Positions 39,674-48,936 of a stretch of DNA of 58,665 nt are shown in pieces; the stretch's first letter is position 1; every line of letters starts with the position of its first letter. The notes below the pieces were generated by a model that saw nothing but the letters and a program-made list of their open reading frames with translations, searched no databases and was not told where the DNA came from. Made by a program: the position numbers and the translations under genes. Source of the DNA: a virus; IMG/VR virus record IMGVR_UViG_3300032242_001675, positions 1 through 58,665 of that record; one strand, written 5' to 3'.

Positions 39674-42194
39674 TTGGTGCTCCTTGCTGTGGTGGTTGGG
39701 TTGGTACTTGCTGTTGTTGAGCCATTGCGGCGGCTTGTTCCTGCTGAGCCTGTTGCATCTTAAACTGTTGCTCAAGGGTCAAAGTGTTAACGTCGTGGGT
39801 AATATCGGCGGCTTTTTCCTGCTCAGACGCCACGATGTCCATCTCCTTGAACTTAGCGTCCTGAGCGAGCTTAGCGGCGTCGAGTTGCGCGCGTTGATGG
39901 TCGTACTGGGTCTTGCGCTGAGTCTCAGCCATTTGCGTCTGCACGAGCGCGGCGACGCTAGGGTCTTGGGGTTGTTGCTGTTGACGTAATTGCTGGATCA
40001 TACCGATCATTTGCTGCATAACAGGCGCAACACCCGAGAACTGCTGTGCCACGTCCATGAAGACGTGCCGAGAGGACACCGCTAAGAGCTGTTGCGCCTC
40101 CTTGATGATCGGCTCTTCCTTGAGGACATTGAACCTGCGCCCGAGGGACTGGCTCGCGTAGTTGTCCATCTGATCTAGGTACCATAGCGTGAGGTGTTGC
40201 TTCAGGTGTTCAAGGGCGGCGGGCAGGAAGACCGGTGCAATGACCGGATTGCCACCGTACATTGGGTCTTTTGCGTAGTCGAGCAGGACTTGGATGTGGG
40301 CGAGGTGATCTTGACCGGGGAACGCGCCGACAGGTTTACCGAGCGTCATCGCCACGTTCTCCAGCGCGGGGTTCATCTGCTTAACGTCCGCCGGATCAGG
40401 TAACACTTCGCTGATATCAGGAATCTTGATCTGCTTAAGAATGCGCTTCTCAACAGCCAAGAGGTTATAAAGCGTTGGGTTCGCCTGCGCTCGGGCGGCG
40501 AGAGTCTGAATTTGCGCATACCGCTGGGTCTCCGCGAAGATATGGGGGTCGGACACGGGCACGATGTCGGAGTTCTTGCTGAAGTCCTCCGAGCTCACCC
40601 CGAGCTCCTCCGAGGTCTCGTTGGGGTAGTCGTCCAAGTACCACCGGTTCAGTCGCCCGATAATCTTCAGCACCCGCGCTTGGCTCGCGTGCAACCGCGC
40701 GTGGATGCTCGAGAACACCGCCGCGCCCTGCTCAATCAGGGCTTGGGTGGTGCCCACGGGGGAGTTGGAGGTCACGTCCGCAATCTTCTCTTCGCTCGTC
40801 GTGACGACCCCTTTGGCGGCATCGGTCAGCCAGCCGAGCAGCTGGAAGAGCACTGGCGAGGGCTGGTTGAACGGCATCGGCATCGCGATCTTTCGGATAT
40901 CGTCTACGCCCAGCGCGCCCTCAATCTCCGTAACCTGAGTTGGTTCAATCGTTTGGCTTTGGCCGGATACCTTTCCACCCTTGAGCTTGAGCATGGTCGG
41001 GGCGGTGTTAATGTGTGCCGAATCCAGCAGAGCACGCAGAGCGCCTGTGAGGGCGGCAGACAAACCACCAATGAGATGAGGTAACCCGATAGCATACGCT
41101 CCCCGCCATGGTATGAACTTGAACTCGACGATCCAGTCGAGCTTGGACATCTTTGCGTCGCCGTCCTCCCAGTTACGGTAGAGCCCGACGACCTCGGTTG
41201 CGGTCTCGTCTATCATCACGATGTAGGGCGCGCGCTTGCCCTTGCTCATCTTGTCGTCCTCGAGCTCCATCCAGGTGTAGACGTGGTACACGCGGCGCAC
41301 GCCGTCAATGTTCATCGCCTCGGACTTCTTACCCTCAATCTTGTTGTTCGCCTTCTCGGGCTTAGACTCCTCGGGCTCTTGGCTCGTGCGGAAGATATCG
41401 ATGTCGCGGTAAAGACCCGACTCCACGCGGATGTCGAACTCTTCCTCGGTGATGTCGTTCACCTCGGTCACCCGCGAGGCGGTGTAGAAATTCGCCGCCG
41501 CAAACGGCAGGTACACGTTGTCAATCGGCAGGAACTCGGCGCAGGGGCGCTCTTTCTGCTCGTCGTACCAGATCTTCATGTACTGCGAGCCGCCGAGCGG
41601 GAGCTGGGTGAGCATCTGCTCCTCCTCGTCGCGGTACTCCTCAATCTGCTCCGTGAGCTGGTAGTTCATGTAGTCGCGCTTGCGCTCGGCGAGTTCGGTT
41701 TTCTTGTCATCGGCCTCGCCAATGATCTTCGTCCTCACTGGTCCGTCAGGCGGAAATAGCTCCTTGATTGCGCGAGCAGCGAAGTCAACGCAACCTTCTG
41801 CCATGATGGGGTGAACGACTTTGCTGGCTCCCGTGAAGGTCGCACCCCCGGGGGCGTCGTGCCCGAGCCCAGTCCTACGCAATCCCTCTTCATACTGTTT
41901 GTCTCGTTCTTCACGCGCCTGTTTGTCCTTTTCTATGAGCTCTACGTACTTCAGTGCAATCTTGCTTAAGTCCCAGCTGTTTAATTCGTCAGCGAGGTTT
42001 TGGTAGAAATCGGGCGACTCCTCGGGTCCTTGCAGGTCCTCATCAAATTTCACGAACGCCGAGCCGTCTTCTAGCTCCTGCACGTCCTCGTTAAAGAGGT
42101 CGACCTCCGGCACGTCAACGAAGTCCTCTTCCTCGTCCTGTTGCGGGTCGATGAACCGGTTATAGTCCTGCGGTATCGGGAATTCAGTAGCCAT
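39666..42194 (-). CDS. Portal protein (SU10-type)
   Basis: 842 residues, the size and layout of large portal proteins of SU10-like podoviruses. The acidic N-terminus (about 1-60) precedes the conserved core (LFPPDGPVRTKIIG, QYMKIWYDEQ, FIPWRGAYAIGLPHLIGGL), and the SGQSQTIEPTQVTEIEGALG region. The C-terminus (about 715-842) is Gln-rich and helical, perhaps the barrel. It forms the vertex channel for DNA and binds the terminase. Position after terminase fits. Confidence 0.88.
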   Translation of the reverse strand: MATEFPIPQDYNRFIDPQQDEEEDFVDVPEVDLFNEDVQELEDGSAFVKFDEDLQGPEESPDFYQNLADELNSWDLSKIALKYVELIEKDKQAREERDKQYEEGLRRTGLGHDAPGGATFTGASKVVHPIMAEGCVDFAARAIKELFPPDGPVRTKIIGEADDKKTELAERKRDYMNYQLTEQIEEYRDEEEQMLTQLPLGGSQYMKIWYDEQKERPCAEFLPIDNVYLPFAAANFYTASRVTEVNDITEEEFDIRVESGLYRDIDIFRTSQEPEESKPEKANNKIEGKKSEAMNIDGVRRVYHVYTWMELEDDKMSKGKRAPYIVMIDETATEVVGLYRNWEDGDAKMSKLDWIVEFKFIPWRGAYAIGLPHLIGGLSAALTGALRALLDSAHINTAPTMLKLKGGKVSGQSQTIEPTQVTEIEGALGVDDIRKIAMPMPFNQPSPVLFQLLGWLTDAAKGVVTTSEEKIADVTSNSPVGTTQALIEQGAAVFSSIHARLHASQARVLKIIGRLNRWYLDDYPNETSEELGVSSEDFSKNSDIVPVSDPHIFAETQRYAQIQTLAARAQANPTLYNLLAVEKRILKQIKIPDISEVLPDPADVKQMNPALENVAMTLGKPVGAFPGQDHLAHIQVLLDYAKDPMYGGNPVIAPVFLPAALEHLKQHLTLWYLDQMDNYASQSLGRRFNVLKEEPIIKEAQQLLAVSSRHVFMDVAQQFSGVAPVMQQMIGMIQQLRQQQQPQDPSVAALVQTQMAETQRKTQYDHQRAQLDAAKLAQDAKFKEMDIVASEQEKAADITHDVNTLTLEQQFKMQQAQQEQAAAMAQQQQVPTQPPQQGAPNE

Positions 42195-43000
42195 TATTTA
42201 TTCCTAGTTAGTTCGTGGCGCATAGCGTCTAGGCTATCCGCAAAAGATATCTGCCCGCCGGTAGCTTTCTGGGGCGCAAAGATATGAAAATGCGGGTCTT
42301 GCCTTGCTGAAGGAATTTCAAACCCCTCATATCCTAACAAACGAGCCACTCCGTTTAACGCGTGGTAGTTTCCGTTGTTATCCCTGAGTGACTCAACTAG
42401 TTCGGCTTCTGTCATCGGGGCGTGGGCGGGTAGCTTGCTGTAGGCCTTTTTTGCCCGCTCGAGTTCTTCTATTGAAACCTGCCGAGTGCCGTCTCGGGTT
42501 AAAAAGCGGTTTACATCGTAGCCCGCTTTTTCAAGCTCTGAGCGCGGCAGCTTTGCGCCAAACTCTAACACCTTTGTAGCCATACCGAGCGACCCTGCGG
42601 GCGCAGGCGCAGCGTGGCTCAGCCCTAACCCACCGCCCGCAGTGTTCAGGGCGAAGTTGGCGGCTTCCTCACCGGGGTGGAAGTCCCGTTCAGTCGCCGA
42701 CCGCGCCGGAGCGGTAAAGGCGTTATAAGCACCCGCTACTACACCGGGCAACCCCCACTCGCGTTGGTTCACCACCGAGCCGGGCACGGTATCCCGATAC
42801 GGTAAGAACGTCGCTCGGCCTTCCATGGGCAGCGCGGTGCTGTCAGACTTCGGCTGCACCACTGTACCGTCATCGTTCCAAACCACTCCACCGTCCGCCC
42901 GGTGCACCGCTCCGCCCCGCCGCAACCCTGCGCCGTCGTTAGCCATTAGCGCATAGCGCATTGCATCGGGGTCGTTCAGCTTGTAGTCTATCGGGTTCAT
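42194..43000 (-). CDS. Hypothetical protein between terminase and portal
   Basis: 268 residues. The N-terminus has LRRGGAVHRADGGVVWND, another xGGxV peptide pair; the middle is Ala/Pro-rich; the C-terminal third (about 150-268) is a folded mixed domain with HFHIFAPQKATGGQISF. The stop overlaps the portal start. No family recognised. Genes in this place are often virion proteins in other phages, but some carry cargo enzymes. Confidence 0.68.
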   Translation of the reverse strand: MNPIDYKLNDPDAMRYALMANDGAGLRRGGAVHRADGGVVWNDDGTVVQPKSDSTALPMEGRATFLPYRDTVPGSVVNQREWGLPGVVAGAYNAFTAPARSATERDFHPGEEAANFALNTAGGGLGLSHAAPAPAGSLGMATKVLEFGAKLPRSELEKAGYDVNRFLTRDGTRQVSIEELERAKKAYSKLPAHAPMTEAELVESLRDNNGNYHALNGVARLLGYEGFEIPSARQDPHFHIFAPQKATGGQISFADSLDAMRHELTRNK

Positions 43001-43011
43001 CAGGGCTCGCC

Positions 43012-44436
43012 TCAGACTGCGTAAGGGTTAACGCGCGGGGGGCGCTGGTCGTCGGTGTAGTCGTCTTCGACCTGCACGGGGTCGATACCGACCATGCCCA
43101 TGTCGCGCAGCACGCGGAGCGCCTGGCTGAGCGCGTCCACGTAGTCGTCGTGCGTCGCGAGCGGGAACGAGCAGACCTGCGTGACCATCGGGTCGCACCA
43201 GAGCCGCGGCTGCCCGGGGCGCTGCTCCGACTCCGGCAGGTACACTCTTCCGCGCATGATGAGCGGGGCGACCAGGTTCAGGCGCATCGTTTTATCCGCG
43301 CGACCGGGGTTGTACGAGCGTACTGGTAGCCCGGCGCGCTGGAGGTCTTGAATGAGCGAGATACCTGCCGACTTGTCCTCAATCAGCACCAGGTCGACCT
43401 TCTTCCCGCTGCCGAACTCGTCCTCATCGCCGTAGATGCTACCGTACTCCTCTAGCACTTTAGGGCGCAGGTCCGGGTACTGCATGTGCTCCGACCAACA
43501 GTCAATAAGCATAACGCTCATCGGCGAGTCGGGTCCGGGGCGGAACACCCCGAGCACCACGCAGGCCGTCGGGTCGTTGATAGTCTTATCCGAGGTCGCG
43601 CAGTCGTAGGACTGCACCACGTACTGGAACTGCGGTAGTGGCCTGTCCGCTGGCCAGAGCTTAAACCACGAGCGCTTAACAATCCCGCCCTCCTCGGGGT
43701 CGAGGATTTCGGCGTGGATCTCCTGCCGACCGAGGTTAGTGCCCTCGTACTGCGAGAGTTCATCGATGAACGAGGCCGCAAGGTTCTCGCGGTTCTCGTA
43801 CGTGCTGCCCGTGGTGATGAGGGTGGAGCTTTCGTCGTCTAAGCCCTCGCTCACGAGCCGACGCACGAGGTCGATAGGCTTAGGGGTCGTGGTCACGATC
43901 ACCTTAGGCGCCTCCCCGAGCCGCAGCCCGAACTTCATCATCGACCAGGCCTCCTCCGGGTACTGCCAGGCCGCCAGCTCATCGCACCAAGCCATATGGT
44001 GCTGCGGTCCGCGTAGCCGCTCGTAGGCGTCCCCGCCGAAGCCGCGTATAATCGAACCGTTCTTAAAGACTATCTCCAACAACGACTTGTTGTACGACTC
44101 GATTAACACATCCGGTATGACCGCCATCAGCCCCGACTGCCCCTCAATGCACACCGCGCGCACGTCATTCAGCGTAGGCGCAATCACCGCGCAGCGGGAG
44201 TTCGGGTGGCTGGCGGCGAAGTCACCGAGCGCCTGCGCGCCGAGCAGGGTCTTGCCGAAGCCGCGCCCCGCAATCACTGCCCACGTCGTCCACCAATCCC
44301 CGGACGGCATCAGCTGCTTCTCCCGTGCCTGCGCGCGCCACTGCAACTTCCACGCAATCAGCGCGAGGTCCTCCACCGGCAGCTGCGCCATCGCGTTCTG
44401 CAACGCGGTCAGCTCGGCCGGGGCGAGCCCGCTCAT
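43012..44436 (-). CDS. terL: Terminase large subunit
   Basis: 474 residues. The ATPase has Walker A AGRGFGKT (56-63), Walker B with MAWCDE (148-153) and a TTTPKP coupling motif (182-187). The nuclease has D278 in SYDCATSDK, D354 in IEDKSAG and D430/D431/D434 in THDDYVDAL, the expected RNase H-fold acids. It drives genome packaging through the portal. The start overlaps the small-subunit stop by four bases. Confidence 0.93.
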   Translation of the reverse strand: MSGLAPAELTALQNAMAQLPVEDLALIAWKLQWRAQAREKQLMPSGDWWTTWAVIAGRGFGKTLLGAQALGDFAASHPNSRCAVIAPTLNDVRAVCIEGQSGLMAVIPDVLIESYNKSLLEIVFKNGSIIRGFGGDAYERLRGPQHHMAWCDELAAWQYPEEAWSMMKFGLRLGEAPKVIVTTTPKPIDLVRRLVSEGLDDESSTLITTGSTYENRENLAASFIDELSQYEGTNLGRQEIHAEILDPEEGGIVKRSWFKLWPADRPLPQFQYVVQSYDCATSDKTINDPTACVVLGVFRPGPDSPMSVMLIDCWSEHMQYPDLRPKVLEEYGSIYGDEDEFGSGKKVDLVLIEDKSAGISLIQDLQRAGLPVRSYNPGRADKTMRLNLVAPLIMRGRVYLPESEQRPGQPRLWCDPMVTQVCSFPLATHDDYVDALSQALRVLRDMGMVGIDPVQVEDDYTDDQRPPRVNPYAV

Positions 44437-44789
44437 TTGCTAGCCAACTTTTCAAAGGCCGAGGTGATCTGCCCGATCAGCTCCAACCTCACATCCACCG
44501 CGAGCGGATCGCCGTTCGGTCCGCTTATCTCCAGGGCTTTCCTTTTAGCATAGCCGTATTGTACTAAATCTTTCATAGAGTTATGTCTTACGGTTATATC
44601 GTTCTCTGGATTAAAAGCCATGTCGGCCAATGCCATCAAAGGGTCGCCGTACTTTTCAACCACCCGCGCAAAGGTCTCCTGCGTGTCCAGGGCGCGTTTG
44701 GTCTTCTGGCCTTTCTGCATGCCAGACCCCTCGGGGCGCTTCATCCCCTTCACCCAGTTAGGATTACCCGTAGCCACTTTCAACCCCAC
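44433..44789 (-). CDS. Putative terminase small subunit
   Basis: 118 residues from a GTG at 44789. Its position directly before the large subunit, a basic N-terminus (MKRPEGSGMQKGQKTKRALD) and a helical core with RHNSMKDLVQYGYAKRKALE match small subunits that bind the packaging site. An internal GTG at codon 5 (44777) has GGGG six bases upstream and may be the real start. A promoter (44811-44840) lies just upstream. Confidence 0.75.
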   Translation of the reverse strand: MGLKVATGNPNWVKGMKRPEGSGMQKGQKTKRALDTQETFARVVEKYGDPLMALADMAFNPENDITVRHNSMKDLVQYGYAKRKALEISGPNGDPLAVDVRLELIGQITSAFEKLASK

Positions 44790-44810
44790 AACAAAAGTCG
44801 ATATACGTTT

Positions 44811-44840
44811 ATTTTAACCGCTGAACCGTTAAAAAGGCAA
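44811..44840 (-). promoter_or_regulatory. Late-unit promoter before terminase
   Basis: On the minus strand TTGCCT (44840-44835) and TAAAAT (44816-44811) are 18 bases apart. The -35 box is identical to those at the divergence point and at 2316. The transcription start would fall about 15-20 bases upstream of the small terminase gene. The next upstream stretch is the AAAACCGC repeat array, a possible control region. Confidence 0.65.
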
Positions 44841-44873
44841 CCCAAACCCGTCCGCCCACCTGCCCCCAGCCAG

Positions 44874-45135
44874 AAAACCGCATACCGAACCCACCTACGT
44901 ATTCAATACCTCTGCGCTAAGCGGTTTCATGCGGTTTTATGCGGTTTTCTTAAATCCGAAATCTCTGAAAACTGCTTAGCGCGCTCCCAAAAAGCGCTAA
45001 GCGGTTTTACCGGTTTTTCTATTATGGAAATTTTTAGGTTTTAAAACCGCTTAGCTTTTGGTTTTTTGAGCCGCAGAATTTCTGCAATTTTCGGGTGTTT
45101 TCCTGCTCATTTTAAAAACCGGAAAACCGCTTAGG
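44874..45135. repeat. Iteron-like array in the 341-bp primase-terminase gap
   Basis: At least eight copies of AAAACCGC or its complement lie at 44874, 44921, 44931, 44941, 44968, 45001, 45043 and 45123; six are perfect. Five are extended to AAAACCGCTTAGC-like units (44914-44928, 44968-44982, 44994-45008, 45043-45055, 45123-45135), two in one orientation and three in the other. Three others form a second subfamily, AAAACCGCAT. Units at 44968 and 44994 face each other and can make a 15-bp hairpin with an 11-base loop. Candidates: replication origin, operator array, packaging site or terminator. The last copy overlaps the primase stop. No gene is seen in this gap (44790-45130). Confidence 0.85.
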
Positions 45136-47260
45136 TTTTCGGCCTACGCGCGACGCAGCCGCCTTGGTGTTGGATGTGGCGTTTTTTAATGTCCTTGACG
45201 TAGTCGATGTACCCGTCCTTAATCCACTTATCGACTGCGGCGAGCTGCGTTGACTTTGTCTTAAGGTAGCTGTCGTTCGCCTTAATCCAGTCGCAGAGTT
45301 CGTTCTTGGTCATGTACTCGCCCGCGCTCAGGCTCTCCAGGTGGCGTACGACCTTCTTACGTGCGTTGTTGAGCAGCATCCCTATCGACTGCTCATCTAT
45401 GGCTTGTTTCTCCTCCTCCTTGGCCTGTTTAATTGCCTCTAGGCCACCGTCACCCATTGCCCTCGGCACGCCATGGAGCACCGTCTCGTATACCCAGTTA
45501 CCGAGCTGGTCGAGCACTTTGCGCCCGTTGCTGGAGCAACCGAACACGATACCCTCGGCTTTCTCGACGAAGCGGTGCTTCGCCTGCTTCACCTCCAGCC
45601 AGCGGGTGTTGTCGTCCTCCCGCGTCAGGTAGAGCACCTGGTTCGCGTCGGCCTCCCAGGCGCCCGCGCCGCGCGCGCTCAGGTCGGCGATTTCCGCGCG
45701 CTTGAGCGCCTTTGCTAGGTGCCCGACGATTATAATCGGCAGCCCTGCGAATTTCTGTTTAAGCGTGGCCATCGCCGCGCCGACCTCCGCGTTATCGCTT
45801 TCGTTCTCCAGGCTAAAGCTCGCGTTGGCGGTGTCAAACACGACCACTGGCGCGGCGCGGAACACCACTCCGGTTTCTGGGTTTACGTTTTCGGTGTAGA
45901 AGTTTTTGTAGTCCTCCGCAGCCTGCACGATGTACTTTGGCGTAATGCGGGCGGCCTCCACCAGCTTAAAGCGGGCGTTGACGTCGGCGCTCGGGCAGTC
46001 CGCGAGCTCGCCGCTGAGGCGCAGGCTGCTGATGATCCGCTTCACCTGGCGCGGGTCTTCGCTGATGTAGATTATTTTACGCTGGAGCAGGGGCTTAAGG
46101 GCGTCTCCCGGGGGGCAGAGGTGCGCTACTCTGAACATCAGCGGTACGAGCTGGGTGGTCTTGCCCGCGCCGGTCGACCCCGCGAGCATCACCACCCCGG
46201 CCTCGATTATGCCGTCCAGCAGGTACTCAATCGCGACCGGTGCGCCCTCCACGTCGGGGTCGTAGCGGTTGTAGGGGTGGGTGTCTTCCTCCGCCTCCGC
46301 TCCCCCGCCCGTAACCCCCGCAACACCACCCCAGCGGTCAAAGCTGAGCGCGATGGCGTCGTTCGCGTCGCCCCGCACCACGCCCGCCTCCCCCGCGACA
46401 AAGTCCGCGGCGAGCCGCCGCAGGTTGCTTAAGTCCACCGGGTGCGCGCGGTCGACGTACTTCTCCGCGAGCGCGTGGACCTCCTCCATTATCCGCTCAA
46501 CCCCTAACCCCGCGCGGGCGCGCTCGCTAATGTAACGCTTAAACAGCTCGCGCCGCCCGTCGCCGTCGACCAGCCGCCGCTTGAGCTGCGTGCAGCGCTC
46601 CTGAAACGCCCACTCCCCCCGCGCGTTCGGCTCGCTCGGGGCGTCGTCGCCCGCGGTCGCCGTAGCGGCGGTCTTAAGTCTCCGCCCGATCGCCCCCTCA
46701 TTTAAGTCCGCGCGGGAGTCCACGTAGTCGCCCTCCACCCGGATGAACGGGTGCTCGTGCCCGCCCTTAACATAACCGAAGTAGAACGCCTGGCTCGCCG
46801 TAAAGCTCTCCCCCGCTAACACCCCGCCTAACACCCCATTAATGCGCGCGAGGTACAACGCCCGCCGCGCGACGGCCTCCTCCCCCGGCACCGCCGCGCC
46901 GAGCGGGGCGAGCAGCCGCCACTTCGGCTTTTCCGCGCTCCAGCTGGGCGAGGCATACAGCGCGCACTTCACCCGCGCGCTCCGCAGCCGCTCCGCGGCC
47001 TCCTCTAGGCTCATCTCGCCGGCATCGTAGTCGCCCTCCACGCCGAAGAGCTCCTCAATGTTCTCGTTGCTGCGCAGGCTGCCTTTCTCGGTCGCCCGGC
47101 TGCCGAAGCGCGCGAGCTTAAGCAACGGGCACTCCGCCTTTGCCGCGTAGCCGTTGGTGGATTCGAGCGCATCGAGCATGGCCTCCCAGGGCTGCTCTAT
47201 AAACCGCGCGGTGCGGGCGTTGACGTGTTTAAATGCTGTCCAACCGAATTTGCTGTTCAT
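45131..47260 (-). CDS. Primase-helicase (AEP prim-pol plus RepA-like ATPase)
   Basis: 709 residues. The N-terminal part (about 1-185) resembles an archaeo-eukaryotic primase: D77/D79 in GDYDAG supply metal ligands and KPKWRLLAPL (111-120) carries the basic residue of the family. The C-terminal part is a RepA/AAA_25-type helicase with Walker A AGSTGAGKTTQ (360-370), Walker B VVVFDTANAS and IIIVGHLAKA. It probably primes and unwinds at phage forks. It lies in the minus arm, away from the polymerase, and shares the leading transcript with the helicase. Confidence 0.82.
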   Translation of the reverse strand: MNSKFGWTAFKHVNARTARFIEQPWEAMLDALESTNGYAAKAECPLLKLARFGSRATEKGSLRSNENIEELFGVEGDYDAGEMSLEEAAERLRSARVKCALYASPSWSAEKPKWRLLAPLGAAVPGEEAVARRALYLARINGVLGGVLAGESFTASQAFYFGYVKGGHEHPFIRVEGDYVDSRADLNEGAIGRRLKTAATATAGDDAPSEPNARGEWAFQERCTQLKRRLVDGDGRRELFKRYISERARAGLGVERIMEEVHALAEKYVDRAHPVDLSNLRRLAADFVAGEAGVVRGDANDAIALSFDRWGGVAGVTGGGAEAEEDTHPYNRYDPDVEGAPVAIEYLLDGIIEAGVVMLAGSTGAGKTTQLVPLMFRVAHLCPPGDALKPLLQRKIIYISEDPRQVKRIISSLRLSGELADCPSADVNARFKLVEAARITPKYIVQAAEDYKNFYTENVNPETGVVFRAAPVVVFDTANASFSLENESDNAEVGAAMATLKQKFAGLPIIIVGHLAKALKRAEIADLSARGAGAWEADANQVLYLTREDDNTRWLEVKQAKHRFVEKAEGIVFGCSSNGRKVLDQLGNWVYETVLHGVPRAMGDGGLEAIKQAKEEEKQAIDEQSIGMLLNNARKKVVRHLESLSAGEYMTKNELCDWIKANDSYLKTKSTQLAAVDKWIKDGYIDYVKDIKKRHIQHQGGCVARRPKT

Positions 47261-47262
47261 TT

Positions 47263-48789
47263 TTAAAATATTTCCCCAATCACGTTCATCCAGTTCCCGG
47301 TGCGGCGGACTTTAACCGTCCGCGGGCACGGCAACCCCCGCGCCACCGTCTTTGCTTTCTCGGCCGAGCGCGGGAAGCTCCCGCACCCCCGGCGCGCGAA
47401 CCAGCCCGCGGCCTGCTGGTAGGCGTAGCCGTCGTACTCGGTGCAGACGAACTGCTTCGCGCTGAACCGCAGCCCGTTGCGCTCGCAGTCGTACGCGACC
47501 ATCAGCAACTTGCGCCCCGTCAGGGTCTTGCTCGGCAGCACGACGTAGCTGACGTCGCGGACTTCGGCGTCTGCGCCCGCGGAGCGCGCGAACATCGGGT
47601 CGAGCTCCGTCAGCTCGCTCACCTGCTGCACTCGCTTAACCGTGGCAATCAGCTCCGGGCGGGGCGCGGCGCTCACCTTAACGGGGGGCTGCCCCGGCGA
47701 GGGCGGCTCATCAAAGGCCTCCCGCACGCCCGCGGCAATACCCCCGTGCACCAGCAGGTTGCCCGCGTAGTCGAGCACCAAGCAGTTCTTCTTGCCCGCG
47801 GCGCGGCGCGTACCCCGCCCGAGCATCTGCACCCATAGCCCCTGCGAGGCCGTCGGGCGCAGGCAGACTATGCAGTCCAGCGCGGGGAAGTTAAACCCCG
47901 TGGTGAGCACGTTCACCGAGCACATCACGCGACACCCCCCGGCTTTCCAGGCCTCCAACTTACCGCTCCGGTCCTCGGTGTCCCCCACGACGTAGTCCGC
48001 GGAGCAGCCCTTCTCGCGGAACACCTCGGTGGCGAGAGCTGCAGTCTCCACGCTGGGGCAGAACACCGCGATGTGCTTACGCTCCGCGGCGAGCGCTAAT
48101 ACGGAGGGGACAACGCGGTTGAGCCACTCGCGGTCTTCTTGTAGGGTCACGGCTTTCATCTCGAACTCGCCCGCGACTTTCTTGAGCTCGCTGCGGTCGA
48201 CGCGGATGAGCGTGTTAACGCCGACCAGCGGCGCGAGGTAACCGAGGTTAACGAGGTCCAGCACGTTGGCCTCATACGCCAGCTCCGTGAAGTACCCGTC
48301 CCGTCCGTACACCTCTCCGTCTAAGCGGTAAGGCGTGGCGCTCAGTCCCACCCTGCGCGCCTCCGGGAAGGCATCAAACACCATCGGGTAAAACTTTGCG
48401 CCGGACTTCTTATCCGCTACGAGGTGACACTCATCCACCACTATGATATCAAACGCGGGTATCTCCCGTCGCTGCGCGGGACGGTAGAGCGACTGCACGG
48501 AGGCGAACAGCACATCATCCGCGGTGTCCCGGCGCTCTAACCCCGCGCACAGCACCCCCGGCTTTATGCCCGTCAGCCGCTCAAACTCCGCAGCGTTCGC
48601 CTCCACGAGCTCCTGCACGTGCGTCACGCTCAGCACGCGCTGCCCCGCGGCGAGCGCCTGCCGTGCGATTTCCGCGAGCACCAACGACTTGCCGCTCCCG
48701 GTGGGCAGGCTCAACACCGGGTGCCCGCCCGCCTTAATTACATTAACAGCGGCGCTGACAGCGTCCCGCTGATAGGGTCTCAGTTCCAT
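47263..48789 (-). CDS. SF2 DEAD/H-box helicase
   Basis: 508 residues. Motif I is LPTGSGKS (28-35), motif II is DECH (119-122), motif III is LSATPYRLDG and motif VI is QMLGRGTRRA. C-terminal to the helicase core is a cysteine-bearing module (about 425-480). Phage SF2 helicases of this type act in recombination, replication restart or transcript handling. First gene of the minus arm; AGGGAA precedes its ATG. Confidence 0.9.
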   Translation of the reverse strand: MELRPYQRDAVSAAVNVIKAGGHPVLSLPTGSGKSLVLAEIARQALAAGQRVLSVTHVQELVEANAAEFERLTGIKPGVLCAGLERRDTADDVLFASVQSLYRPAQRREIPAFDIIVVDECHLVADKKSGAKFYPMVFDAFPEARRVGLSATPYRLDGEVYGRDGYFTELAYEANVLDLVNLGYLAPLVGVNTLIRVDRSELKKVAGEFEMKAVTLQEDREWLNRVVPSVLALAAERKHIAVFCPSVETAALATEVFREKGCSADYVVGDTEDRSGKLEAWKAGGCRVMCSVNVLTTGFNFPALDCIVCLRPTASQGLWVQMLGRGTRRAAGKKNCLVLDYAGNLLVHGGIAAGVREAFDEPPSPGQPPVKVSAAPRPELIATVKRVQQVSELTELDPMFARSAGADAEVRDVSYVVLPSKTLTGRKLLMVAYDCERNGLRFSAKQFVCTEYDGYAYQQAAGWFARRGCGSFPRSAEKAKTVARGLPCPRTVKVRRTGNWMNVIGEIF

Positions 48790-48834
48790 TCGGCTTCCCT
48801 GAATAATTAACAGTTATTTGTGAGTTATATTTTT

Positions 48835-48863
48835 AGTATGCCTCATTTTTCAACAAAAGGCAA
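48835..48863 (-). promoter_or_regulatory. Divergent promoter, minus direction
   Basis: On the minus strand TTGCCT (48863-48858), then exactly 17 bases, then CATACT (48840-48835). The spacer sequence resembles that of the plus-strand promoter 74 bp away (both begin TTTG and contain AAAAATGA). It would start transcription some 40 bases before the helicase gene. Its leader has TAACT repeats like the plus-side leader. Confidence 0.75.
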
Positions 48864-48936
48864 GTCGTTTTTAAGGGGTTTTGCAAAACAAAAGACCCCC
48901 TTTTAAAATTAAAAACAATCATTTTTAAATTTCCGT

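Noticed and set aside
44790-45130. A CRISPR-like repeat array
   Set aside because: Repeat units are 8-15 bases, in both orientations, with irregular spacing; there are no equal-length unique spacers.
45719-46432. Long plus-strand frame opposite the primase-helicase
   Set aside because: GC-rich codon bias of the primase gene creates open antisense frames; the minus-strand product has clear catalytic motifs.
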